Assembly (NCBI GenBank): GCA_024811115.1
Contig: JAKOGH010000264.1
Location: 1 to 64,000 of the forward strand
Origin: Terana coerulea
Taxonomy: Eukaryota > Basidiomycota > Agaricomycetes > Polyporales > Phanerochaetaceae
Reading direction: 5' to 3'
Length of the DNA: 64,000 nucleotides
Positions 1 to 12,440 of this stretch are shown piece by piece. How positions within the stretch are numbered: position 1 is the first letter of the stretch; each line of letters begins with the position of its first letter. The notes beneath the pieces were generated by a model that ran no database searches, was not told the origin of the DNA, and saw only the letters and a list, made by a program, of their open reading frames with translations. The translations under genes were made by a program, and so were the position numbers.

Positions 1-665
1 AGTGTTGCCGAAGTTCAGTTCGGTTCGGCGGTTCAGAACCAGAACCGATGAACCGAACCGTGTGGTTCAGTTTAGTTCGGTTCTGGTTCGGCCTCTAGAT
101 AACTTGGTTCGGTTCTTGGTTCGGGGCATGGCTGTCGCTCTGAACTAAGTTCGAACCGGTTCGAACCGTGAACCATGTATATGTTATGTAGTGTATTTGT
201 ACTGGGATTCATGAGAAAAGTACATGAACTTACTTACTATAGCATGTCTAAACTATTTTTTCATTGTTGTGCTTGTAAACTGAGCATCAAATGTCACTCT
301 GCTTATGTTTTGGTGTATATATGATGCCATCAATAGCTGCCAAAAAGGCAACTGGCAGCCTCTATCAGACACTGAGCTTCAAAACATCATAATGTAAGGC
401 TTTTGCACTATACAAACTCTTCTAGATGTCGATATATAACTCTATTATAATCTACCATTGCAATTATACTGATTTGACAGAGTAAAGCTGATATATACAT
501 GGTTCAATGGTTCGAACCAGTTTGAACCCTGAACTGAACCAACCGAACCAGTTCATACTGGTTCAGTTCAGTTTAGTTCAGGTTAGGCTGCTAAACACTT
601 GGTTCTGGTTCTGGTTTGGACAAAAATGGACCCGAACCGAACTGAACTGAACTTCGGCAACACTA
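1..665. mobile_element. hAT-like non-autonomous DNA transposon (MITE) with long terminal inverted repeats
   Basis: The window opens with AGTGTTGCCGAAGTTCAGTT, and bases 640-665 are its inverse, ending in ACTTCGGCAACACTA, so the two ends form terminal inverted repeats. The subterminal parts (about 10-165 and 500-655) are packed with short GGTTCGGTTC/GAACCGAACC motifs on both strands, while the core (180-490) is AT-rich and has no transposase ORF. TAGTG...CACTA ends with dense subterminal motifs are typical of hAT elements. The expected 8-bp target duplication would be GTCTCTAG at 666-673, but the left flank lies outside the window. Confidence 0.8.
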
Positions 666-949
666 GTCTCTAGGGTATTCTTTTACGTTTCATTGTCTTT
701 CTACGCATCTATTGTTCTCTCATCGATACCGTGGTTTCCGAGTATGTTTCTCTATTGTTCTGGACCGCTCAGTACATACACGAGGATACCGGGTGGTACT
801 GTACAGTTTAGGACTACAGCATGTATAAGTAGCTACCGTCTGCAACAGAAAGCCAGTGCAGGCCTGTCTGTTGCATTGATTCTTCGGAGACTGCACCACT
901 ATTTCCGTCCTCAGTTGAGAGCGTCGCACCTGGTACAGTTGTACTAGTT

Positions 950-1060
950 GTTGTTGACAAGTGGATGCCAAACATACGTGCCAACGATTTGCCACATACC
1001 ATCCGTTCACGAAAGACGGGCCAATACCGGGACTAGGAGGCCAACACAATCAACGACAAT
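950..1060 (-). pseudogene. Fragment copy of the 3' end of the 8.1-10.2 kb membrane-protein gene
   Basis: The stretch GGCCAATACCG...AGGAGGCCAACACAA and its flanks match 8030-8130 base for base over most of about 100 bp, including the codons for the C-terminal SRYWP motif and sequence downstream of the stop. Nothing resembling the rest of that gene is present here, so this is a dispersed remnant, not a gene. Confidence 0.6.
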
Positions 1061-2390
1061 TGCTTAAACACCCACCAGTAGTCTGAGCTGCTGAGACTTG
1101 TGTACTTACTTGCAAGATCACTGCTCGTGGTGTTTTCATGACGACTCGTTACGCGTTACGAGTCAAGTCACGTTGCACGAATGACGGCAATCAAATGCGG
1201 CCGAGCCAGCCAATCACATCCCTGCGAGCAGCTTGTCGAGCACCCTAACGCCACCAGGGGCTCCTCGCAATTCTGGAATAGCCGTCTCACATCATGACCG
1301 TCGACCACAACTTCCCGACGTGGTTCCAGACCGTCATGCATCAGGAAAGGGGTTTCAGTTACATATTTGACGTTGTCTATGGTACATACCCGGAGGTACT
1401 CATTGAAAGCAAAGAATATCCTAGGCTAGTGTGGCCTATGGTCCTCTATGCATGCATGGTCTGCTCTACCGCGGTCTCTGAGAGCCGTGAGTGGATGCTT
1501 TCTTCTTGGATAGCTTCCGGTTGGCTGACTAATCATATCAGAAATTCCCTGAGCCTGTGTGAGAGACCATTCACTATGGCATCCTATCCCCGAGCGGGCC
1601 GGGGCACGCGCAAAGGTGAGACTCTGCGCATGCATCGTACGTACCTCAGTCCTTTTCTATTGCCCCTTCCCTCACGGCGTGACCCGAGTGCCTGACAGGC
1701 CGATTCCGAGTCTTCAGGTGCGACATATATAAAACATGTAGTCTGTTACCTCTAAAGTCTGCGTCTCACCCCTATACATCACAGTAAGTCCCAGATTTCG
1801 CATGTATGGCTACACTCACTTACCACAATAGAGCAGCTTTTCATGGACAGCAATGTCCAGTGTCTTGCAATGCCGCCAATACCCCAAAAATAGTGGCATT
1901 CGGGATTGCCAGTGAGTCTGTGTGCTACTACGGACAAGGACCACCACTGGTGCTCACTCTTCACTACAGGCTCGGGACTTCAAAATTCTGTATAAGCAGC
2001 TGGGTACGCATGTCAAAATTGACTGCTTCACAAGGATTTGAACTGACCTCTGAAGCCCGAGTCCTTGGCCTCGAGTAAGTTACTACTTGTGTAATGGACC
2101 ACGGTAGATACTCGTCCCTGTTCCGTACTGCGAGTCACAATTCTTTGCAATATAACTCATTTGTAAACAAATATACCGGAATTATGTAATCAATAAGTCG
2201 CTCTCCCAATCCAGCATTTTCATCCACGCGCCGTGTAGCTGTTCATAGTAAGGTGAGTCATAGCTCAGTATAGCAAAGGTACGATAGCCCCTTATTGCAG
2301 CCCATAGCCAAAACTCGGTTATGTAGCACAATATATGTCGAGGAAGTCAATGGTGCTATAATCGCTATACGTACTATCTGACGCAATGTA
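1061..2390. other. No gene recognised (intergenic, partly AT-rich)
   Basis: Open frames such as 1294-1695 exist, but none shows family similarity, a consistent intron pattern or a plausible domain. The 5' exons expected for the MFS gene that begins abruptly at about 2395 cannot be found here. Confidence 0.5.
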
Positions 2391-2394
2391 GGCT

Positions 2395-3574
2395 AGAACC
2401 TCTTTCGTGATGTGCTGACGAGCGCGAGCGAAGCCGGGGCGCACTTGATCCCGAACGGCGTCTCGATATCGTGCGGCTCGCTATTCGCCGGGTGCGTGCT
2501 TCGCTTAAAATGACTAGTCTGTTTTTAATACATGTTTGTAGATGGATCATGCATCGAACAGGGAAATATAGGCGTCTCAATCTTATATTCGGATTATTCC
2601 CTTTCGTCTCTGCAATTCTACTGAGTCTGATGCGGGAAGACTCTCATCCGATTGTGCTGTGGCTGAGCATCGTGCGTGCATTTGCTGGGTACACAGAGGG
2701 CGTTTCACTGACAATCCTTCAGCTTCCCTCGGGTTTCGGTAACGCAGTCGTACTACAAACCATGCTTAGTACGTGAGCTACCTTGACGAAGTGTCTTACG
2801 ACTGACATAACATCTTCCACATTTGCTCTCCTTGCCCACCTGCCCCGTGAGCCGCCTTGTTTAGCTATTTATGACCGCATTTAAAAGTTGTCTTCGGAGT
2901 CTGCGGTTGCTGTCGGCACCGGGTTTGGCCAACTGTTCCGCGGAATAGGTGTGTTCCTTCACCTTACCCGTATCTGCGCTGTGACTAACAATGGTCCAGG
3001 TCAAGTCGGAGGGGTCGCGATATCCGCCGCCTTGTTCCAGTAAGTTCTTAACATCGAGCTGCATAAGCGCATACAGGGGGAGAATGCGGAGGAGACGATC
3101 AGGACGATACGATACTCTGCAACTCTCGTCGCCCGCCTTCCTCCTGATCTCCAACGCGCCGCGCGCGACTCGTACGCCATCAGCCTCCGCGCCGTATTTA
3201 TAATGGCAGCCTGCTCGACGTTCCTCGCGTACCTGGCTCGATTGCCCGTAGGTCACGATTGCTGCTGCGCAGGACGACTGACTGACCTGCCTCCTCAGAT
3301 ACCGGACAAGAGCCTCGACGACGCGCCCGCGACGCCGGCGGGGCGCGAGAACCCGCTGGAGATCACGGACGACCCGGAGGAGGACGCGGGGCTGAACCCG
3401 GACAGCGAGGACGAGGACGTGCCACCGATCCGCCCACAGCTCGCGCCGAAGCGGCGGCGGCGGCTCTCGACGTACGAGTCCTCGGACGGCGGGATGGGCC
3501 TCGAGAGTCAGGAGATTGGGGGCTCGGCGCGGCAGGTCCGGAAACGGAGTTTGTCGATCTCGGGGAGTGTTTAA
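2395..3574 (+). pseudogene. 5'-truncated MFS transporter (fungal vacuolar/multidrug permease type), C-terminal part
   Basis: Joining short exons gives the C-terminal third to half of a 14-TM major facilitator protein. Exons in order read SEAGAHLIPNG...SLFAG, WIMHRTGKYRRLNLIFGLFPF, then LPSGFGNAVVLQTML, FALLAHLPRE, SAVAVGTGFGQLFRG, GQVGGVAISAALFQ, then a long amphipathic segment with a last TM helix (MAACSTFLAYLARLP), and a charged cytoplasmic tail ending RKRSLSISGSV. These motifs are characteristic of basidiomycete VBA-like permeases. Introns are about 50 nt with GT-AG borders. The N-terminal exons are missing upstream. Between HLPRE and SAVAVG the frame stays open except for one TAA near 2880, and no intron of correct phase removes it. 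A truncated, probably dead copy is the simplest reading; a mis-assembled 5' end is the alternative. Confidence 0.75.
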
Positions 3575-3938
3575 CGGAGGTGCGTTGGTCGAGCATTGTT
3601 CTGTCTCATTCGCAGGCTTTGCAGAAACTCTTTGAATCATGGTCACCGTCATAGAGGACATGGATATGAATGTGGTTACCGCTAGCTCGTGGCAAAAACA
3701 GTACCTTGTACACACCACAATTAAACCACATGGATGCTTCGAGTCTGCAGACGTTGAACTGATCGCGGACCTGTTCGACATGACGCCGAGCTGGTGAAGG
3801 AGGAGAGGCAGGGGCTTATGGTTTAAGCTTTTAGTTTCAGCTTATGGGTCTCGCAAGCCTGAATAACGTACGGCCGCGATTCCCATGCGTCATGCCTTTG
3901 AACTACGTATACAACGGAGAAATGTACCACACAATATT

Positions 3939-5752
3939 TCACGACAGCGAGCCAGCCGTCACGTCACTCTGGCTCTTCATCCAGTCTAAAGCCATCTGCA
4001 AGTGCTCCTCGGGCCCCTCGCTGTCCAGCCACGCATACTGCGTGTTCATCTCCGCGATCAACGCGGCATCGTCGTCTCTCTGGACGCTCGTGAGCGCCCA
4101 GAGCTCGCCGGTGCGCGCGGAGACGTCCTGGACGTGGTTCGCGAACGGCAGTCGAATGTGTTCGTATGCTTTCAAGGCCTGCTGCACGTTCTCCTTTGTC
4201 ACGGACGGGTGCCCGAGCAAGCCAGCCAGCGTCCATGCGTCCTGTCGGCGCAGCATCTCAGTTATGTGCGACTACTAGTGACCAGACGGGGACGTACCTC
4301 GATCGCTTGGGCCGCCCCCGAGCCTTGGTACGGTGTCATCGCATGGGCCTGTGTAGTCATAGCACTTAACCGCAGGCTCTTCAGAACGGATCAGGACGTA
4401 CCGCGTCTCCGAGCAAGGCGACGCTCCCGTTCACACAGGTGGGCAGGCGGCGCAATTGGTGCAAGCCCCATCTCGTGGGGGTCTCCAAATTCTACCGATA
4501 CGAATGACGACCAGGCAAAGAGTGAGAGGCAAGTCACAACTGGACGGGTCCCGGGAAAGCGTACCTGGAGCAACTCTTGCGCATCAGCTTCGTACCCGGC
4601 GTAGATGGCGAGTATGTCCTCGCGAGTGCATTCAGTGACCCACGGCTGGTCCCACGGAGTGTCGTTGAGCTCCGGATTGACAATGATTCCAGCGACGTTC
4701 ACGATTTTGCCTTGGGCGATTGGGTAGGTGACCAAGGTCTAGAGAACGAAACCAGCCGATTCAGTCCGTGAACATGCGATATCAAATCAACATGCGGACC
4801 TTGCCCTTCCCCAGCCACTGGAATCATGTCTGTGTCAGCAAACATCGGCGCGAATAAAGCAAGAACACATGGCGCACGATGACTGTCCCAACAGAGCCGG
4901 GTGAGGCTCTCCATTCTGCGGACCAACTTCTCCGCGGGAACCAAGCCCCTGTAGAAAGTGCTTCCGTTCCATATGGGCTCAACGTATTTGAGCAACTCTG
5001 GCTGTCCCTCGCTGGCCATCTTCTGGAACATGGCACGGCGCACGGCAGACTTCAGGCCGTCGCATCCGATCAGGACGTCGCACGTCGCCTTCGAGCCGTC
5101 TTCGAACGCGAGCTCAACTGGTCCGGAAGGCCCGCCGTCGGTGTACGAATGGCAGCGCTTCGCTAAATGGATGTGAATGTGCTCGGGGACATGCTTGACC
5201 AGAAGGTCAAGAAGATGTGCCCGGTGGTACTGATGGTAAGGTTCTTGAGGACGTGTTAACTACCGGCAGCATCGTTGGATGCATGAAACGCTCACGATTG
5301 AAATTGAACCGATGGAGCACTCGGCCTTCAGGCCCCTCCTCGGAGCGGCGAACAAGCATCCGAAACAGTTCGTCTAATACATGTCAGGGACGAGTCGACG
5401 TCTTATAGTTATGGATGGGAATGAAGCATACCTTCAGAACCGTCCGGTGCAAAGCCCGCCAACTCGCGCATGGGCTTGTCCAGGCCAATTAATGAGAGAA
5501 CCTTCCACGGCCTGCCCCAGATAGTGAGGCCAGCTCCAATCTCTTGCAGATTGGCGGCAGCTTCGTAAACGTCTACTGCAACATCTGGATATTTTCCGAG
5601 GGCAACCGCAAGAATGAGACCGCCCAAGCCACCACCGCTGCAAGGTCGCAAAATTAGCATATAATAATGCTTGGAAAAGGAGACTACTTGCCATATTGCC
5701 ACCCGGAATTTTGGGAAGAAGACATAGAGGATTTACGGTCTTCAGCGGGCGT
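3939..5752 (-). pseudogene. Decayed FAD-dependent monooxygenase (salicylate hydroxylase-like), paralogue A
   Basis: This is the damaged sister of the intact gene at 12563-14369. Recognisable exons encode the dinucleotide-binding turn GGGLGGLILAVALG, EIGAGLTIWGRPWK, the MFQKMASEGQPE and YRGLVPAEKLV segments, GDAAHAMTPYQGSG, and the C-terminal DAWTLAGLLGHPSVTKEN to the stop. Damage seen against the sister: the start codon is ACG (5750-5752), the first exon is about 5 nt longer and out of frame, a 2-nt deletion follows EKLVR (near 4910), and a TGA lies just before FQWLGKGK. GSGAGQ has become GSGAAQ. The first intron uses a GC donor (GCAAGT) where the sister has GT. The family hydroxylates aromatic or related substrates with NAD(P)H; the substrate here is unknown. 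Confidence 0.85.
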
Positions 5753-6790
5753 GTGTAGTTCTTTGCCCTGGACATCAGCTTATCCCCGTGTTATATACTC
5801 AAGAATGGACCTTGAGTAATCCAGCGTACGTCGCACCATGCCTCCTCGGCATGAGGTTGCACACCGCGTCGCGAGAAGCTATGCCCTACACCATCAATGA
5901 AATACATGTAAGAAGACCTTGCCAAATGGGATAACGGGAAAACCCGCCCGATAAAGAACGGTAGCTGACTATGCTTGGTGATGAACTGAGGGCTTCTTTC
6001 TAGTACGCGAGCAGAGCGAAGTCTCCATGCGGCCGCGCTGTTCGCAGTGAACGCTGGCGAATCGGCGGCGGAGCCACGAACCTAGCACGCCATGTCCCGT
6101 GGTACATCCCAAACTGCCAGTGCAGGATACTTATTCACAAGTAGAGTTGGCTGGTTTGACGAGCCGCGTCGCGTTCTGCGCTGTCCGGACAACAGAGGAT
6201 TTCCGGTTTCCACTGCCACCGGAAATTTTGTATGCATACGGTAGTTCTCGATGACCCTGGCTCCCGACAGTTCCTGCGCAGCTCGCTGGACTTTCATACC
6301 GTCCACTCGGCTGTGTCGAAGAGCATTGCCATAGCGCTTATGATGACCAAGCACGTCGCTGGAAGCCTGCGCCCAACAATTATTCATACTTTCTGCGCGT
6401 GCGTATCCGAAACATACGTCACCTGGTCAGAGAAACAGGTTTGACAGGGAATGCCAGCTGATTGAATCAAGCGGCGCGCTGTCTAGGACCTTCTCTTCTG
6501 CATGCGAGCGGCGGCTGCATTGTCGCACAATGCGCTGATCACCCACTTCGGCGCCGCACGATCACACCTTCGAGCCGCCGTGGCGCCAGAGCTTGAGCAT
6601 AGTGTCAGCAAAATGCATGGTTGTCTGGGTGAGTTTCGCCTTACGGCACCGTTACCCGGCTGCGCATACCCCCAACAGGGCCGTAGACGTAAGCCGACCA
6701 CGGAAGGAAGTGAACGAAGCGATAGTCCACTTCTTTGAATTGGTATGTATGTCCTCCATAGCAGATCTGTCAGCCGAGAGCCGTCGTCCA
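3939..6790. repeat. Segmental duplication, copy A (pairs with 12563-15065)
   Basis: Besides the monooxygenase, the upstream DNA is also shared. The stretches around 5860-5900, 5950-6060 and 6640-6760 match 14490-14530, 14590-14690 and 14930-15050 in the same order and orientation, at noticeably lower identity than the coding part. The unit is therefore one gene plus roughly 1 kb of 5' flank, in direct orientation about 8.6 kb apart. Confidence 0.75.
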
Positions 6791-6799
6791 AATACTTGG

Positions 6800-8080
6800 A
6801 TGTGCTTACTTGTCCGCGCCGGAATGCAGCCGTGGCATATTACATCCTCTGCAAAAGCTGGGAACTCTGCCGCCCCGCCGATTCTCCGTTCTCGTCGAAA
6901 TGTCAACCATCTCCACCGTTTGTCTTGTCGCTCCTGGTCTTACGGTTGGTCGTCCTGGTCAGCCAACCGTCCGCTCTGGGTTCTGGCCAGTCCTCCATCG
7001 ACGCGTCAGCACTTGGTCGGCAACTTGAACCTGGGGCCCCTGCCAGTGAAGGGCCATCGGTCTGCGCTGGCCCCGATCGACTTCCTGTAGCCCTGGTTGA
7101 GCCCTGGACAGTGGATCTATCAGCTCTGGGCCGGGTCCGCAGTCAGCGCTGTCGGTTTGCTATGGCCTCTGTCCTTCGGCTCGGGGAGTAGCCAGTACTA
7201 GCGTTTGGCTGCCCACGTTCGTGGTGGGCATCGACGTCGGCATCCAGCGAGCCATTCTCACTGGTTCGAGGCCGTTGTACCACAGCCGGCGCTAGCCCAG
7301 CCTTGGTGGCGTTCCTGAAGCTGGACGACGCGGTCTGCGGTGCGACACGGCGCACGACACGGCGTAAGCACTTGATGCGCGGGAGAAACTGGTGTGGCTT
7401 ACGACTGCAGAATGGTGCGCTAGATGCACAATGGCCGATGCAACTGGGGGACAACGTCGGCTTGCGTAGGGCGTATGTGAGTCGACGAGGGACGGCGGGA
7501 CAGTGGAACAAGCGACTCGGGACGCGCAACACGACACGCCATCGCGCCTACGTTCTGGGCTCATACGAGAGGCGAGGAGAGCGGTGGATGCGACTGCAGG
7601 GTGTGCGAAAAGAGAGAGGCATGGACGTTTATGCGAGACGGGCGTGCCAGACGTGGAAGGGTCCAGGACGCGTCCGTCCACAAGCGAGATGACGCCAAAG
7701 CATGAGACGCGCCTTGCACCGACGCCTCTTCGACGTCGTTCATGTACACCAGCCTGGGCCCTCATCCAAGCCATTAACGGTGGCACACAGCGCCAACCCG
7801 TCATCGGGGCACTGGTATTTTCAACGACTCGTTCATGAAGCGCAGGTGGCGGTGTCATCTTCGCCATCTCTTCTCTCGTAGACATGCCGGTCTTGCAAGG
7901 TGTGGAGTCCGCAAACGCTGTGCTGATTGCTGCTCTGACAGGGCCACACACAACATGTACATAAGAAATGACTTGCAGCCACGACAGTAAGCACCAGATA
8001 GCGGTACGGATCTGCAAACGCAGAATGTGACTCATGTGGGTGGATGCCAGACATAGACACCAACGACTGGCACATACCAT
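6800..8080. repeat. Gene-poor stretch; part resembles LTR-retrotransposon gag remnants
   Basis: Bases about 7135-7270 (containing GCTGTCGGTTTGCTA and a following GGCATC...GAGCCATTCT stretch) resemble 11800-11890, which abuts an LTR copy. No coding frame here looks like a real gene. The remainder, 7270-8080, is GC-rich with overlapping long frames on both strands, which is usual for random high-GC DNA. Confidence 0.35.
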
Positions 8081-8083
8081 CCG

Positions 8084-10238
8084 TTACGCAAAGCCGGGCC
8101 AATACCGAGACCAGGAGGCCAACACAAACGCGTCCGGGGGAAGAGCGAGAAGCTGCCGGAAGCTCTGGAAGAGCAGGTACCCGCTACAGATCACATAGAT
8201 AGGCGGGCAAACGGTCTCGTACACGAGCGCGGCACATGCCCGCGCACCTCTCGTGCCCAAACGGCTGTTCCGCTCCGGGCACTCAACAGACATGAGAAAG
8301 TAGGACGCCGCGAGGCAGGCGCCGACAGCACTCATCGCGACCGTCGCGACGTGCCACAAGACGTACTCAACGTGCGTCGCAAAATGCGTGTGCCAGCCGA
8401 GCAGGTGGGGCAAGCTGTACAGCATCGTGCTCGCCAGGATCGCGCACGATTTGAGCAAGGGGCCGTTCGCGCCCGGGACGTTGCAGTGGTTGAAGAACTG
8501 CAGGGCGGAGGTCGTGAGGACGGTGTCGAACGGAGGCATCGTGTCCCCGTCCGTGTCGGTGCGCTCCAGTCCACGAGATGCTAACGTCCACCGCGCGACG
8601 TCCTCGTTGCTGAGAGTAACGGTTGTTGCGGGGAGAGGTTCTCGGGACGGTAGTACCACGGCAGACTGGCGCTGTTGAAGAGCATCCTTCGAGCGAGGGC
8701 CTTCCGCCAGGTGGTCTCGTTTCCGCCAGGGAGTGCCCGTCTCTCGTCACTGCTGAACTGTGTCCCTTGCAGCGGAGTTCCAGGACGAATACGGGTCGCG
8801 TGGCTGAAGTCCAGGGATTCCCCGTTGGTGGTGTCATGGCGCCGTACATAGTTCCACTCGGGAAACAGGTCCTGCCGTACCACGCCGCCGGCGGTGTACA
8901 TCCGCGGGCTGGAGCGCATGCTCATCAACGCCGCAAGCTCCCTTACACACGCGCGTTCTGCCTCCGTCCTGCCCGCGATCACCGTCGGCTCCTGGATCCC
9001 AAACGGCTTCTTCCACCAGAGGAGGTACGTGCCCATCGTGCAGATGCAGTGCGCGAGCGTCGAGACCTCGAGCAGCGCGACCGGGAGGTGCTGCGCCCAG
9101 CGCAGGACGAGCGAGACGCAGAAGTAGAAGAGCTGCCAGACGAGCAGCGCTTTGCTGACCCAGTCGGCCTTGCTCCTGTCGCGGATGCTGTCCTCGGAGA
9201 GGTCGGGGATGAGGTGAGGGTAGTGCTCCATGATATACCAGACACCGTGGACGGTGAGAGCTAAGCGCGTGCCGTGCTCCGAGGGAGGGGCGTCATCCTC
9301 CCCGGGATGAGAAGGTTTGAGCAGACAGTAGCGAAAGGGGCTCAGGGCACGCATCCCATGAATAATTCGTCGCCATAGCCCACTGGCACCGGGGCCTGTC
9401 TTTGGTTCCTGGTCCTCCGAAACAGGGGTGCCGTCACCGCGTAGGATGGGCACCGGAGTCGTGTCGAGGACGAATCCGCCCATCATCGCGTAAAACCCGT
9501 GGCGGAGTGTCCAACGATGCTTGCGACGATGGGCAGCAGACTGGGGAGCCTGAAGATTTTGATGATAAGTGATAAGACGAGCATGCCATCGTTCCGCTCG
9601 TAGTACCTTAAGCTTTCCTCCTACACCCGCGAGCGGTCCTTTCTTCGGCCGCGAACCATCGTCGGATGAGTCTCGCTACGAATTAACAATGTCAGAATAA
9701 CGGTTTGGATCGATGTCACTGTAAGTACACACGTCGGAAGGTTTTTCTGGATCTCGAGGATTTGGCGACCCAGAAAGGGTTGGTTTCTGCAAGCGGCAGC
9801 GATCAGCTGAGTTCCTGGCCTAAACGTCCACGAATCATCTCACTATCTCTGGAGGCATGGGCCACATTGGTTTCCCCTAAATACAAGTCAATATCCGTCT
9901 CTGTTTTCGACTTCAAACGTCAACCGTACCTTCACCAGGCTGTCGAACCTCCTTCCCGCATCCATGGCGTACAGCAGTTGTGTGTAGGCAATGAGGAGAA
10001 GCACCTCCGGAGCGAAGAGACCCACCAGAAGCCATCCAAACTTGCGGAGGATCGTCCAGAGCGCGGATGCCTTGCGCACGGGGACGTCCACATGCACTGC
10101 GCTCCAGACGCAAATGAAGAGGGTGGAGGCACAGGTCACGACGATGTTGAGAGTGCCGCGGCGGCTGGGGTTCGGCTCCCATGAGACAAGCGAGCCGGCA
10201 CCGGGACTGTCGGATAGCTGGACGCGGCAGTCGGCCAT
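8084..10238 (-). CDS. Multi-pass membrane protein of an Agaricomycete-expanded family
   Basis: The first exon (10238 to about 9925) encodes NIVVTCASTLFICVWSAVHV and a second helix (FGWLLVGLFAPEVLLLIAY). The next recognisable exon starts near 9550 with HRWTLRHGFYAMMGGFVLDT, continues through LALTVHGVWYIMEHYPHLIPDLSED and SKALLVWQLFYFCVSLVLRWAQ, and holds STLAHCICTMGTYLLWWKKPFGI. The 3' part has several more hydrophobic helices and ends RYWPGFA. This order (TCASTLF..CVWSAVH, GFYAMMGGF, LLWWKKP) is one I recognise from many uncharacterised mushroom-fungus proteins; no function is known. The reading frame changes near 8625-8670 (PWYYRPENLS to TTVTLSNEDVARW). A 47-nt GT-AG intron or a single-base indel both fit, and conservation of TLSNEDVARW favours the indel. 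One or more introns lie in the 370 bp between the first two exons. Confidence 0.7.
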
Positions 10239-10244
10239 CGATGC

Positions 10245-11690
10245 ACAGCTGAGGATGGTGGAGTGGGCGGGGAGGGTATGTATATGTAGTGTGTGAGAGA
10301 TAAATAGCCGGGTAGATATCGCACGGCGACACGCTAGCGAGCATTGGTGAATACGCCGCTTATTTAAGGTTCACTTACGTGCCTAGACAGGGATGATTAA
10401 CGTAGTACATCAAAACAGTCTGGTAGAGGCAGGATCCTAGGAAAAGGAAGCACACCGTGTACTAGCGTTCAGTCACGTACTTCGCTATAAAAAGACAAGG
10501 CGCGCTCACGCTGCTTCGCGGCATCGAGCCTTCGATTCCTAATATACACGAGGACAGTGGTTTGCTTGTTGTGAGATCATGGCGCCGCCGCCCTCGTGCC
10601 GGTACTTGGGTGAGGAAAGCAGGCCTCCTGCACTTCTATCCGCCGCCGCCGCCCAATAATACGACCGTGAGGCGCATTCGAGCAACATATTCGCTTCGAC
10701 TCGAGGGGCCCTTCCCACTGGCATATGTCCCTATCATGCGTCTTTCCCCAGGCCCGCCGCGCACAAACCGCGCAACTGGCTGCCGCGACATTGACATCTG
10801 CCCACGCCGTGTATGGCCCGCTCAGCTGCCCTGCTGGTGCGCCGTGCTGCTGCCCTTGACGTCAGTCTGATGGCACACAAGCTTGGATAGAATATATCCT
10901 TCTGTCGTGAACCTAAATACTATTGAGTGCTGTCTTACTGTGTCCTGGATGCGCTGTTGCTCACGCTTTGATGAACAGGCGATAGGCAATAGGCAGCGAG
11001 CCCAACGCGGAGCCAGGAGAGGCTATGGTGCCTCTACCAGTGCCCCCACCAGCTCGACGACGGCGATAGGCAGCTGCCTGCCAGTGGGTCCGTCGAGAAA
11101 CAGCTCGAACGCGAAGCTTGAAAGTTTGATCGATGATCGCGCACGTCTCGAGAAGCCGCCGGGTGGGCCTGCAGGCTCGCAAGAGGATCAAAGCGCAGAC
11201 GCCCTCGCTCCCTGCGCAGGACCGGGAACGGCCGCGGCCTGCGTCGGCAGCCGGACTCGTGTCACTGGAATTTACGTTGGATTGTCGTGCGCGGAACATC
11301 TTCCGGTGGCGAGATTGGCTTTGTAGGGTGTGTATGCGCCCTGATTTGCCGAAGGTGGCATGCAAAGCATTTATAAGACGGGAATACTACTCGCAGTGGT
11401 CAACGAATGGTTGCCGGAGTGGATATTGTGCTGCACTCGCCTTATAGAATACGCCGGTACGACGAATTGTGGACTCGTCGGCAGTAGCGTGCAAATTAAA
11501 TGCTGATGAGGCAGCCCTGCATCGACCAGACAGACCTGATCTAGCCTCGAGCCCGCGCGCCGCAAGGGCGCGACAACGGCTCCCTTGAATCGCGCCCTCG
11601 AGAAAGTTTCCCAGATGAAATACGCACGCAGACGGTCATGCCATGCTTGAACTCAACGATTGTGTCGGGATGGCGCGGCCGGTTTGCACC
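10245..11690. other. No gene recognised
   Basis: A TATA-like CTATAAAAAG sits at about 10484 on the plus strand, but the frames downstream (10562-10870, 10883-11326) show no recognisable domain and overlap equally long frames on the other strand. Confidence 0.4.
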
Positions 11691-12440
11691 AGTCAAGCAC
11701 GACGAGCGTTGCATACCGCCTTCAGTAGAAGACTGCGGCTGTCCTCGTCATACTGTTCCGTAAAGAAGGCGTGTGCTGCAGTGGTGCCGGGATCCGCGGT
11801 CGGTACTGTCGGTTTGCTACGGTCCGAGTCCTCCTGCGGTCTCGACTCCTGACTGGCATCGAGGCCGGCACGGAGCGAGCCGTTCTGGTAGCATGGGCGG
11901 GAAGTGTCGGAGGGGGGAGGGGAGTCTAGCTGAGAGGGAATAGATGGTGGTGGTTGACTGGAGAGGGGCTGGAGGGCGGAGGGCGACACGCACCGAGTAC
12001 TTGTACCTCGCGAGGCTGGCAGGTCACGAGACACCAGCCACGTTGATTTGCATTCTACAAGACGCGTCTCGACTCTCGATCGCGCCCCAGCGAGAGGAGC
12101 GCCCGAGGCTGACTGGCGTTGAGAGGAGGCGGGCTTCGACGCACGTTCTTCCCAATCGGGATGTGACGTCGGAAAGCGGCGGGTGTTGAGTAGCCTCGTG
12201 TTTGATGCGCCCTTCGGGCTCCCGCATAATTCGAGCCACACCGTCCAGCCACCAAGGCTCTGATACTGTATGTCAAGGGGAGCAACCGCAAAACAGTAAA
12301 GCGAGTACGTAGACATTCGGTGTGGTGGCGGTAAGAGGAAACGGATGACAAGCCGAACAAGGTGCCTATTCGAGCACGGCTCCGGGCGCCACCTCGAAGC
12401 AACCTGCCACGCGAGCAATACGTGATCGATGTCAGCTCCC
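11690..12440 (-). mobile_element. LTR plus adjacent gag-leader fragment, copy 1
   Basis: About 11900-12440 is homologous to 16255-16765 and, in inverted orientation, to 54730-55215. Shared landmarks in this copy's plus-strand order are GGTGGTGGTTGACTGGAGAG, CGGCGGGTGTTGAGTAGCCT, CTCGTGTTTGATGCGCC and CACGCGAGCAA. The part at 11690-11890 is what would be the transcribed interior next to the LTR. The 260-residue open frame crossing this segment is not a real gene because it runs through the LTR. The TATA and hairpin seen in the other copies are degraded here. Confidence 0.65.

Noticed and set aside
1294..1695. 133-codon ORF as a candidate gene
   Set aside because: No recognisable domain, signal or intron structure, and an overlapping antisense frame of similar quality.
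2861..3781. 306-codon open frame on the minus strand
   Set aside because: It lies opposite the well-supported MFS exons and has Arg/Pro-rich random composition; a shadow of GC-rich coding sequence.
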